A stretch of DNA of 64,000 nucleotides from Filobasidium wieringae (lineage: Eukaryota > Basidiomycota > Tremellomycetes > Filobasidiales > Filobasidiaceae), in contig BCIV01000002.1 in the NCBI GenBank assembly GCA_001600055.1, positions 1,377,568-1,441,567 of the forward strand, read 5' to 3'. This document shows, one piece after another, positions 11,448 to 21,673 of this stretch. How positions within the stretch are numbered: the first letter of the stretch is position 1; every line of letters starts with the position of its first letter. A model generated the notes under the pieces. It was not told the origin of the DNA and did no database searches. It was given only the letters and a program-made list of their open reading frames with translations. A program made the position numbers and the translations under genes.

Positions 11448-13033
11448 ATGCAACTCACCAAGCTACTAATCGCTCTCAGCGCAGCCCTTGGGTCTTTCAC
11501 CCAGACCGAGGCGAAAATCAACTATGCAGGAGTTTCCGTATCATCCGGAGAGTTCGGTACGCCCAGCATCAGTTCAATTGGATCGAGATCCGGCTGACAT
11601 GTCTTCTTCACAGGTGTATACAACCCAGGTCACCCTGGATCCGGATTGCCCGGGAGGTTCGGCGTCGACTACCAGTTCATCAACAAGTCTGCCATCGACA
11701 TTCAGATCTCCCAAGGTATCAATCTCTTCCGTGTAGCGTTCTTGCTCGAGCGCATGTGTCCCCTTGCATATGGTTTGGGACCTAAGTTCAATGAAACAGT
11801 GAGTTTGTAAGTTTGACCGCCCTACGCGAGTAGCACTCAGACTACATCCCTGTACAAACAGCACTTTAACTACTACGCCGATGCTGTGAATTACATCACT
11901 GGCAAGGGTGCTTATGTGGTCACTGATGTGAGTAAAACGTTCCACTACGACTGGTGTTGTGGGAGCTAGATTACTCAGGTTGATCGTCAATAGCCACACA
12001 ACTACATGCGCTACAAGTCAGTTTTCGATCGCGTTCGCTAAGGGAGACCTTGTACTAATATCGTCTGATGTTCCCAGCGATCCTTCCAACCAGCCTATGT
12101 CAGGGTCCGTGATTGGAAACACCACGGATCCCAAAGCGGCGACGACCCTGCAGTTCGCCGCTTTCTGGGGAGAACTTTCCCGTCGGTTCATCTCCAACCC
12201 AAAGATCATGTGAGTCGATGTGGCTTCAGACCAACCTTCTTACCAGAAGCTGATATCTGACATATATAGCTTTGGATTGGTCAATGAGCCCCATGACATG
12301 CCCACGTCTTTGGTCCTTAAGAATGACCAGGCCGCGATTCTTGCTATTCGTGCTACTGGCGCCAAGCAGATGATCTTGGCGCCCGGAAACGGATACACTG
12401 GAGGCCACATCTGGACCGGTTCCTCTCAGGGCGATGAGCCTTCTTCCCAATATCTGAACAAGCTGGTCGATCCTATCAGGAACACTGCTATTGAGATTCA
12501 CGAGTATCTCGACGAAAACTTCTCTGGTGGAAATGTTGAATGCGTCAACAGCTTCGAGAGCACCCTTGGTCCTCTCACTTCGTGGCTCAAGCAGAACAAC
12601 ATGAAGGTGCGCGTATCAGATTTCGGAAGTGCTGGATGACACTGACTGGTCTGAATTTGCAGGCCCTCATCGGAGAGTTCGGAGGTAGCAACACTACCGC
12701 CTGTACTACTATGCTCCAATCTGCTGTCGATTACGTCGCCCAGAACGACGAATACATCGGGATTGCCGCTTGGGCTTCAGGTCCTCTCTGGCACCAGTAT
12801 TCCCCTTGTTGCAACAACTACGTCAACAACTTTGGAAGTCTAGAGCCCGGAAGCAAGTCAGAGAACGGGTCGCCTTCGTACGTGTCCTGCACTGACATTA
12901 CGAGGAGCCCTGTGCTTACCATCCGATTCGTATGTTCAGCTTCTACGATACCGTTTGGTTGCCGGTCATCCTCCCTGCTTTCAAGAAGTACTATTCAACT
13001 TTGAAACGGAACGGTATTTCCAGTGTCAACTGA
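11448..13033 (+). CDS. Secreted GH5 endo-beta-1,4-glucanase (cellulase)
   Basis: Secreted retaining cellulase cleaving internal beta-1,4-glucan bonds. The signal peptide MQLTKLLIALSAALGSFTQ(TEA) is followed by the mature start KINYAGVSVSSGEFG. The fold is read over about eight exons: GINLFRVAFLLERMCP, then YYADAVNYITGKGAYVVTDPHNYMRY (using a 23-nt exon, 11994-12016). The acid/base glutamate is in FGLVNEPHDMP, and the conserved HEY follows. The nucleophile glutamate is in ALIGEFGG. An aromatic-rich WASGPLWHQY follows. It ends in SSVN with no cellulose-binding module and no Ser/Thr linker, so it is a single-domain enzyme, most like subfamily GH5_5. It lies downstream of the sugar transporter on the same strand. 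Confidence 0.93.
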
Positions 13034-13611
13034 AAAGTAAGAAGAATGACGGAGAAAGGATTGAGGTAAGATGACGTTTCGGAATAGCTTGATGATGAAA
13101 GACGAATACGTTATGTAGTAGGTAGTAGGCAATGCCGAGGTCAAGTATTGAGACATGCAGGTAATGTGATGACCATTTTGTGAGCGGGTTGCAGTGCTGT
13201 ACGGAAGTAGGTTCGTAATGCTAGCTGGACTGGCCCGAGCTGGATTCGGGTCTTGGTCCAATGGCTGAACGTGCAGACATGCTAGTATGCTAGATTGGGT
13301 ATAAACTCCCGAACGTGTGTCATCTGAGCAGAAATCAGATCACGTGACTGTCGGGCATCGGGCGGATGTGGCCGCAAATGAACCAGTAGGCCAGCTTTGT
13401 ATATGTTCCCGTCCATTCCGGTTACTTGGATCGGACTCGTATGTGACAAATGGGATCAACCGGTTACATCGTCGACAACTTGGTGGATGTATAGCGAGTA
13501 TATTACCCAGCTGAGCGTCCAGGGCTGTTGATCGTTCGACCCGCCGTCCCGCCTCAACGACCAGGAACTGGACGTACTGAACGAACTTGATCGTCTTCTA
13601 TACCTAACAAC
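13034..13611. other. Intergenic region
   Basis: 578 bp, no gene seen. It contains a CACGTG E-box near 13340 and two copies of CCGGTTAC near 13417 and 13459, possibly promoter elements of the monooxygenase. Confidence 0.5.
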
Positions 13612-15096
13612 ATGAACGCCAACGCTTCCCAACCTCCCCTAGATGTGGCTGTCATCGGAGCAGGAATATCGGGTATCAACACCGCCTACCGTCTACAGGA
13701 AGCCCATCCTTCTCTCAACTATACCATCTTCGAAAGCCGTGCGGAACTGGGAGGCACCTGGTCTTTCTTCAAATACCCCGGACTGCGTAGCGATTCCGAC
13801 CTGTTCTCGTTTGGGTTCGAGTGGAACCCCTGGGAAAGTGAGAAGGTTATCGCAGAGGCGGACTCGATCTTGAGCTATCTCCATCAGTCCATACGATCTT
13901 TCGGGGGGGATAAACATCTCGAGTACGATCATCGATTGGATTCCTTGAATTGGTCGAGCGAAGAACAACTCTGGACCTTGAACTTTTCGACCAAGGGTGG
14001 ACGAAGGGTCGTGAAGACTCGTTGGGTCGTGCTGGGAACGGGGTACTACGATTACTCATCTGCCCTTCCTACCGTCATCCCCGGGTTGGACGATTTCAAA
14101 GGCCGAGTGGTTCATCCTCAATTCTGGCCCGAAGATCTGGATCTGACAGGGAAGAAAGTCGCCATCGTCGGTAGTGGAGCGACAGCCATAACGATCCTCC
14201 CCAACATCTCCCCCCAGGCCGAATCCGTCACGATCATCCAACGAAGTCCCTCTTACATCCAAGGGATCCCCAGCGTGGACCCCCAATCCCAATTCCTCAA
14301 ACGATACCTCCCTTCCAGCTGGGCCAACCGGATCCTTCGTATCAAATATCTCCTCCTCAGTTACCTCTTCTTCACCTTCTGTCAAACCTTCCCTCGGAAA
14401 GCCCGATCGCTCCTGGCTTCGGCGACACGTAAAGAGCTCCCCAAATCCATCCCCTTTGATCCGCATTTCACTCCAAAGTATTCGCCATGGGATCAAAGAC
14501 TCTGTGCTTGTCCGGATAGCGATTTCTTCGCGGCCCTGCGTTCGGGGAAGGCCAAGATCGTCACGGGACATATCGAAGCTGTCACGGGGGATTCCATTCG
14601 GATCAAGGATCAACCGGAATCGACCCTCGCGGTGGATATCATCGTCACCGCCACGGGATTGAAACTTCTCATCGGGGGAGGGGCGAGACTTTCGGTGGAT
14701 GGGAAAGAAGTGATGATCCCCGAGAAGATGATGTGGAAGGGATGTATGATCCAGGACGTCCCCAACCTCATCGCCGTCATCGGGTACACCAACGCCTCCT
14801 GGACCCTGGGGGCGGACGTCGCTGCGAAGAACCTCGTCCGTCTTCTCGCCCAGACCCAACGTTCTCGTTCCCTCTCCGCTACACCCCGTTCGAGCGCTCG
14901 GATCGAGTCGACCCCGTTCATGAAGATGCAGTCCACCTATCTGTTGAAGGGGAGGGGACATATGCCTAAAGCGGGGACGGTCTATCCTTGGTTACCGAGA
15001 GGAAGTTATTTTGGGGATATGTGGGATGCGACTTGGGGTGACGTTTCAAAGGATATCGTGAGTTCGAGTCTGGCTTGGAAAGTGGGTGGTCGATAA
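13612..15096 (+). CDS. FAD-dependent monooxygenase, Baeyer-Villiger / flavin-containing type (intronless)
   Basis: 494-residue flavoprotein using NADPH and O2 to oxygenate a ketone or soft nucleophile. First Rossmann motif: VIGAGISGINTAYRL near residue 15. Then ELGGTW and YPGLRSDSDLFSFGF, typical of this class. The Baeyer-Villiger fingerprint FxGxxxHxxxWP is present as FKGRVVHPQFWP (about residue 162). Second nucleotide-binding motif: KVAIVGSGATAI (about residue 183). A late ATG motif is in IIVTATGLKLL. It is one uninterrupted reading frame of 1,485 bp in a region where nearly all genes have many introns, and its third positions are strongly C/G-rich. Recent gain by transfer or retroposition is possible but not shown. 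The FHS-type MFS gene downstream on the same strand may export the product. Confidence 0.92.
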   Translation: MNANASQPPLDVAVIGAGISGINTAYRLQEAHPSLNYTIFESRAELGGTWSFFKYPGLRSDSDLFSFGFEWNPWESEKVIAEADSILSYLHQSIRSFGGDKHLEYDHRLDSLNWSSEEQLWTLNFSTKGGRRVVKTRWVVLGTGYYDYSSALPTVIPGLDDFKGRVVHPQFWPEDLDLTGKKVAIVGSGATAITILPNISPQAESVTIIQRSPSYIQGIPSVDPQSQFLKRYLPSSWANRILRIKYLLLSYLFFTFCQTFPRKARSLLASATRKELPKSIPFDPHFTPKYSPWDQRLCACPDSDFFAALRSGKAKIVTGHIEAVTGDSIRIKDQPESTLAVDIIVTATGLKLLIGGGARLSVDGKEVMIPEKMMWKGCMIQDVPNLIAVIGYTNASWTLGADVAAKNLVRLLAQTQRSRSLSATPRSSARIESTPFMKMQSTYLLKGRGHMPKAGTVYPWLPRGSYFGDMWDATWGDVSKDIVSSSLAWKVGGR

Positions 15097-16251
15097 GGAG
15101 GTTCGTTGATGGCTGATAATCTCCCCGTTGGGTTCGTAGGATTACGCTAAATGAGGTGTATCACCGGGAATCGGTCGTCTATCCCAACCATCCTTTAGCT
15201 CCTCCAGACTTTATCAAGCTTCGTCTCACCCGTTTCCTCCTTCTTCCAGATCTTGACGATCCTCTAACCCACATGTAATCACCCCAACTGAAAAGAACCC
15301 TTTGTATCCAACCCAGTCCTTGTCCGTTTTGTAAAGAAAGAAAATCATGTCCGGCTGTATGACAGAGAGAGTGAGGTTCTTTATCTCTTTGAAGCTGGTG
15401 GTGTGATCCGGGATTTCCCTTGGGGTTTTTGTTGTGGATAGGATTTTGAGTTTTGAGTTCTGGGATGTGGGTTGATAAGGTTGTGCTATGGTATGACATG
15501 GACGACGAATGGATATCGGACAGAAGGAATGAGCGTTTGGATTGGTATGATGGTTCAGAATTCAGTGCCCACGAGATCGGCACAATATTCTCCGGGGATA
15601 GCCTTCCATGAGCGACTCCTCGATTAGTTGACTTGAAGTAGTTCCAATGAACTATGTGACTAGCAATACAAGGTGTATTAGTACGATGCGAAGTGATCGT
15701 TCATCGCCATGTCCTTACTGAGGTCCTTTCTTAGTGAAGTAAGTCAAAGGCCAGACTACCTCGACGAGCAATATCCAGGCCTTTGGAGCAATTGCGTTTG
15801 CCCGATGCTCCTCAGCTCGATGTAGATGGGCTGTACAAGATGACTTTGGTGATCAAGGGTATCAGGGATCATGCGTTGGATAGCCCATGTTGATCGGTTT
15901 TTCATCGCGTTTTTTGGGGGACTCTTCTTGTGATCCAGTCCTACATGAAGAACGGTATGTACACCCTTGATTTGTGTCAAGGAAGACTCGTCTATGCCAT
16001 GGACTTGCACATCTCCAACAACGTCCAAGACAATGGAGATGATGAATACTCGACCACCAACGCCGAACAGACCTCAGACTCCAGGTCAACCCATACTCCT
16101 CCTCCGTACTTTCGCCGAATATGCTCAACTGCAACGCCGACCTGACCTCGATCTGCTCCATTTTCATTATAAAAACCAGAATCTCTCTCGCTAGGAATCG
16201 CTAATTACATCGCCCCCTGCTCTGGATTCTACCAGACAGATACTTTTACAG
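15097..16251. other. Intergenic region
   Basis: 1,155 bp between the monooxygenase and the MFS gene. Short reverse frames (15179-15583, 15756-16167) lack domains, splice support and coding-like composition. No feature is supported. Confidence 0.5.
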
Positions 16252-18012
16252 ATGAACGACACGAAATCCCCCGAGCCTGCCGGTCAGGACGATTTGGAGA
16301 TGAAAGATCTGCGATACGACGATCCGGCTCAAGATGTGGAGAGTTCACGTGGACCTACATTGAAGAAATCTGTCGAGCGGAAGTGGATGGTGGCTATCTA
16401 TGGGTTGATGTTCCTAGCAGGTCAGCTTCAGGTCTTCCAGTCTCCCTGCATATGCGCACAGATAGAATCATGAGCTCACGAGTCCGATTTCATCCCCCAT
16501 CACAGGCTGGAGCGACGCATCCACCGGTCCTCTCCTCCTTCGTATTCAGGATAATTACTCGGTCTCTTACCCCATCGTATCCCTCATCTTTATCTGCGCT
16601 TTCATCGGTTTCTTCTCCGCGGCGGTGGTTAATATCTGGCTGAATCATAAGATCGGGTACGGTAGAGCTATCGTCTTTGCCGCTTCTTGCCAGGTGAGTC
16701 CAGATGACTCTCCATCCTGTTCAGTTGCAAAAGAATGACTCTGACTTGCGCCTGGATCTGACGTTCCTCAGGTCATAGCATTCATCATCCAATCCACAAA
16801 ACCCCCCTTCCCGCTCTTCCTAATCTCCTACATCCCCAACGGTCTCGGAATGGGCTTGCAAGACGCACTAGGAAACGCCTTCATAACCCGACTCCCGGGA
16901 TCCTCTAGTAAAATGTCCCTAGCCCACGCGATGTACGGGTTCGGAGCGTTCGTCGCTCCCCTGGTGGCCACCCAGTTCGCCAGGGAAGAGATGAGGGGGG
17001 GATGGAGGTTTTTCTATTTGGTCAGTTTGGGAGTGGGCTTGGGGAATGTCGGGTGTTTGGCGATGGTTTTTAGGGGCAAGAGGGAGGAGGGGTTGTTTGA
17101 GGAACAGAGGTATAGGCCGGTAGGGGATGAGAAGGAGGCTACTCTACGACCGACCGATCAGAAACTCACGGGGAACTCTTCATCGGAATCCAACTCCCAG
17201 ATGAAACGGATCATGTCTTCCCCCTTCATCCACCTAGTCGCCATCTTCTCCTGGATCTACGTCGGGATCGAAGTGACCATCGGAGGCTGGGCAGTGACGT
17301 TCATAATCGAAGCGAGAGGAGGGGGGGACGATTCGGGTTACGTCTCCTCCGGGTTCTTTGGCGGGTTGATGATCGGTCGGATCTTGCAGTTGCTGGTAGG
17401 GAGATGGGTCAGTGAACATAATATCGTCTTCTTTTATACGGCCGTCGCTTTGGGGTTGGAGATCGTGAGTCCTGCTATACGTTTCGGATTTGATTTGAGC
17501 CTCGACTTGGGAACGGAGGGGTGAAAGAGACGCTTCACTATAGGTCATCTGGCAAACCACGGGCGTCATCGGGAACGCAGTCTGTTACGCCTTCATAGGT
17601 CTCGTCCTCGGTCCCATGTCAGTCCCTATCATCCTTCTCCCCCATCCCAACTCCGTCTAACCCCTTTGTCCCAAACGCGCAGCTACCCGATAATGATGAA
17701 CGCCACTGCAGCAGTGATCGAACCGGACCTGGCGGGAGGGGCGATAGGCTATATCGCCGCCCTGGGTCAATGCGGGAGCGCCATCTTCCCCTGGATCACC
17801 GGAGCTTTGGCAGGTCGGTTCGGGGTTTGGGCTTTACAACGTGAGTATACCGACTCTGGTTGGGTTTGATCCGGGGTGGTTTTGATTTTTCGATTTCGAT
17901 CTTTTTGGGGGGGAAAGCGCTTTTGGTGGCGATGCTTGTGTTGGAGGGAGCGCTTTGGGGGGTCGTACTGTGGATGAGTCGCGGGAAGTGGAAGAGGACG
18001 CATAGGATCTGA
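16252..18012 (+). CDS. MFS transporter, FHS (fucose permease-like) family
   Basis: Twelve-helix membrane transporter resembling the fungal FHS/BSC6 group. A hydrophilic N-terminal tail (MNDTKSPEPAGQDDLEMKDL) is followed by TM1 VAIYGLMFLAGWSDASTGPLL, split by an intron at about 16420-16506. Then QDNYSVSYPIVSLIF, the signature GLGMGLQDALGNAFI, MSLAHAMYGFGAFVAPL, a charged central loop (about 17050-17210), and FSWIYVGIEVTIGGWAVTFI in the second half. The last exon (about 17929-18012) ends RGKWKRTHRI. Six exons. The substrate cannot be predicted. It lies downstream of the flavin monooxygenase. Confidence 0.85.
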
Positions 18013-19071
18013 TTTCATAGGGTACAGACTTGGTTCGGAGGATAGGTTGTTGTGTGGTGTTGTATACCATGTATCACTTGACTGATTTGGACGAGGCTAA
18101 GTAATGCTGCAAGAGGCGCGGTGGCGGTTGACGCGTAATTTGTTATACCCAGCCTCTTACCCTATGTTGTAGCATCAAGTCAGCTGGTAAGGGAGTCGAT
18201 ATCGTAGGTGGGGAAGGTATCAGTGTAGCGGTCAAGGGACACTACCACTGAGAGGCGGTAATTTGAGATGTTCCGGGCCAAGGTTGCTCGATATCTCATA
18301 CGAGCCATAGGATATCCATATTTGTATGATCGTTTCACACATGATGAACTGGGGATATGTGATCAGTACTGGTTGGGCAGATTCGAGGTGAGTGTTTGGG
18401 TTCGAAAATGACTATGTTGAACCCTCTCAAGATGTACAATGACCAGTACCTTTTGAATGCAAATAGACCTGCGTGATGTGACCTCGTCTTGCAATGGTTT
18501 TCGGTAGAAGTTGCTAACGATAGGAAGATGAGCTGGTCAGGTATGCGCATAGGTGGAGCACGGACGAACGCGGAGAAAGGGTGGTGGATGATTCTTTGGA
18601 AAGGCTGTGTGTGAATAAGGATGGGATCGATCATCACCCGCGATGGAGGTGGACGTGATGGTCGACAGAGGAAGGAGGATCGTGAAGACAATCGAATATA
18701 CATTACATACATAACAGCCCATGTCTGTCGAACGGGAGTACCCCGGATACGCTTGTCAAAATCGAACTTTTCCGTAGAGAGTGCCGTAACGTGCTGCTCG
18801 TTGATGTGAAACGGTTCCTCAGGAAAGTATCAGTAAGACAAGCGTGTCGAGCATCCCGTTCTCGAGGAGTGGCCTCTCCCTTCCGAAAGTAGTCCATCAC
18901 CGCAAGGCGTGAACGGACCCGTCTCTGCAGGGCTGACTGCCGCTCCGACCTCGACTTCTCGATCGCTGATCCTTGATAATACCATCCTAATTTACTTCTT
19001 GTACAAATTCCCAAACCGACGATCCGAAGCCGACGTATCCACGCTCGACCGCACCCCACGCTCGCGGGCGC
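18013..19071. other. Convergent intergenic region
   Basis: 1,059 bp between convergent 3' ends. Short frames at 18335-18712 and 18703-19059 show no domain or plausible splicing. It probably holds the 3' UTRs. Confidence 0.5.
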
Positions 19072-21077
19072 TCAGACATGTTCCCTCATCTCCTCCTCCT
19101 TCTTGTCCTTCTCATCATGCTCGTAATCCCCAATATGAGCGTCATGTTGTCCGTTCCTTATCGCCCTCTCCTTTTCCTCGCCGTTCGCTTTCCTACGAAG
19201 GCGAGGGCTTCGGGGGATGAACCAAGGTTCTTCCCTCAAGATCTGGTCGATCTCTTCCAACGGTCTCCCGACGACCTCGGGGATGAGGGCCCACATGGCG
19301 ATGGCGTTGGTGAAGGAGAGGATACAGAAGATGATGTAGTATTTCCAACCGATCGAGTCGAACGCGTAGGGCGAGACTTGTCCGATCATGAAGTCTGCAA
19401 GGGACGCAAAATGATGAGTCAGTTTCGGCGGAGACTGGCACACGATCGGGTGGACTGACTGGCGATCCAAGCGGACATGGATGTCAAGGCGGTCCCCTTC
19501 GACCTGATCCCCGTGGTCAAGATGGCAGGAGGTACTGCCCAGGAGATGGGACCGATTCCGAGGGAGAAGGCAAAGTTGAAGATCCACGTCATGATCACAA
19601 AGGCGTACCCTGCCGAAGTGTTGTTATCCGGAGAACCGGGGATGGCGGGGAATTTAGCTTGGATGGCGCTGCGACGTCGAACTCGGGTCAGTAATTTGAA
19701 CCAACAAGGAGAAGAGGGCGACGAGGTACTCACGTTCCGACGGCGAAAGTGGCGGAGGAGACCAAATTGCAATAAATCAAAAGCGGTCTGAACCCGATCC
19801 GATCGCAAAACAGGACACAGATCCCCTGTGCGATCAGGGCGATGATCGAGTTGATGCTCTGGAACAAGAACGTCTTCTGATTATCGAACCCGATCGCTTC
19901 GAAGATCTGGGGGGCGTAGTATTGGATACACGAGACTCCGGTCATTTGGACCGAGAATTGGAGCATCACACCGATGAATACTCGGCGCAGGTTGGATTTG
20001 TCCCCTAGGAGCTGTGGGTGGAGCGCGAGATCAGATCAGTCGTTGGTTCCGCGCCCTTGGATGTCTGTTCATGCCGAGACGCACCTTCTTCCAACCCTGC
20101 TCGGCTTCCTTCTCGAACATCACGGCCCGCTTGATCTCTGCCGCCTCGTGGACGACGAACGCATCGTTGATGTCCCCATGAGCATGTAACCTGGCCAGGG
20201 AACGGATGGCTTCGTCGTCCCTTCCTACGGCCATCAGCCATCTATCGATGGAGCGTGATCGGATCAGTACTAGCTCCGAGAGAAAGGGAGAAAGGGAGAG
20301 ACAGGGCTCACCTAGGCGATTCGGGGAACAGGTAGATCATACTGACGAGCGGTAAACAGGGGAACATCTGTAACCCCAGCGGGAGTCTCCACTGCATGAC
20401 CGTCCCCTCCTGCGTCCTACTCAACCCATAGACGATGAAACTCGCAATGAGCGCTCCGATCCCTAGGAAAAACTGTTGAAGCGTGGCCAAGCGTCCTCGG
20501 ATGCTGGGATGGGCGATCTCGGTTTGATAGAGCGGGGCGAGGAAGGAGAGTTGTCCGATGGCGAATCCACCGATGAAGCGGCCGGCGAGCATCATGCCTC
20601 TGTTTTGGGCGGCGGTTTGGAGCGTCCCGCCTAGCATGAACCAGATTCCTCCGATGAAGACTGTGTAGTGGGGAAGATCGTGGTGCATCGTCAGTATACC
20701 GCATGAAACCACACGGTCGAGAAGTGCGCTGCGCGCCACTCACTAGCCGTCCTCCTACTCAACTTATCCGCGGCCAGACTGGCGGGGATACATCCACAGA
20801 AAGCGCCCAAGAGGAGTGAACTACTGATGAACCCGATCCAGTTCTTGTTCGTCGCTTGGTCCTCGAGGTCCATCACGCGCAGGAAATCGGGGGCGGGGAG
20901 GACCCCGGCGATGACGCCTAGGTCGTACCCGAAGAGGATCGAGCCGAGTCTGTCGCAAGGCACAAGGAGGTGGGAGATGGGAGTGGGTTAGGAGCGGAAT
21001 GGGAGGAAGGGAGACGGATGGGCTTACGCGGCGAAACAACCGCATAGGAACGTATATGTTTTAGGTGAGAGCACCAT
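19072..21077 (-). CDS. MFS sugar transporter (sugar porter family)
   Basis: Plasma-membrane hexose-type carrier in about eight exons. The start at 21077 reads MVLSPKTYTFLCGCFAA; the next exon continues LGSILFGYDLGVIAGVL (TM1). Then LAADKLSRRTA, GRFIGGFAIGQLSFLAPLYQ, EIAHPSIRGRLATLQQF, and YLFPESPR at the end of TM6. A soluble middle loop contains EAAEIKRAVMFEKEAEQGW. TM7 has the QMTGVSCIQYYAPQIF motif (Q-x-T/S-G). TM10 has FNFAFSLGIGPISWAVPPAI, followed by PEVVGRPLEEIDQIL. The tail is long, charged and hydrophilic, ending EEEMREHV. Divergent from the P450 across 596 bp. Confidence 0.9.
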
Positions 21078-21673
21078 GGTTGTGCTGGGTGTGTCGAGGT
21101 CGAGGTGATCGTGGTCGAGGTCGAGGCTGAGGTCGAGGATGTTGCTGTGGAAAGTAACGATCGCTATATATCAACGACATTCGAGACCGGATAAAGACGA
21201 ATGACGACCCGGACGAATGGAGGAACGATCAACGGAACGTATCCATCCCGACTATCCTCCGCTCCCCGTGTATCACATGTGATCCACCTTCCACCCCGCA
21301 CACCTGTACTCGCCAGGAACAGCCAACACGATGAAACCCTGTGATCATCCCTGCGCTAGCGATGGACACGAGCTGGGACTCCTTTGCCCCACGGGATAAA
21401 CCCGGGTATGCGGGTCCTATCCGGGGGATCAACGCATCGCGATCATACGGCACGGCCCGTTGCGGCCCGGCGCGAGTGTCATCACGAGGTGAGACCCGGG
21501 TGAGCCGATGGGACAGGAAACCAGCCGAGCGAGCGAGGGAATGGGTATTCGATTTGAGGGTGTGTTATGCGTTAATGGGTATGCGTTCTCGGTCGTCAAG
21601 GTCTTACGAATCATCCGATCGATCTTTCGACCTTGTCCGTTTCCTCCCAAATCCCCCAATTCTCACCAAAAAC
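21078..21673. promoter_or_regulatory. Divergent promoter, sugar porter / P450
   Basis: 596 bp between opposed start codons. It contains a (GAGGTC)-rich run around 21090-21140 and a GC-rich patch with ACCCGGGT near 21398. No further gene is supported; a forward frame running into the P450 start is not needed. Confidence 0.5.

Noticed and set aside
14056..14961. 301-codon reverse-strand open frame opposite the flavin monooxygenase
   Set aside because: Lies wholly within the antisense of a well-supported gene; Arg/Gly/Asp-rich product is an artefact of C/G-ending codons.
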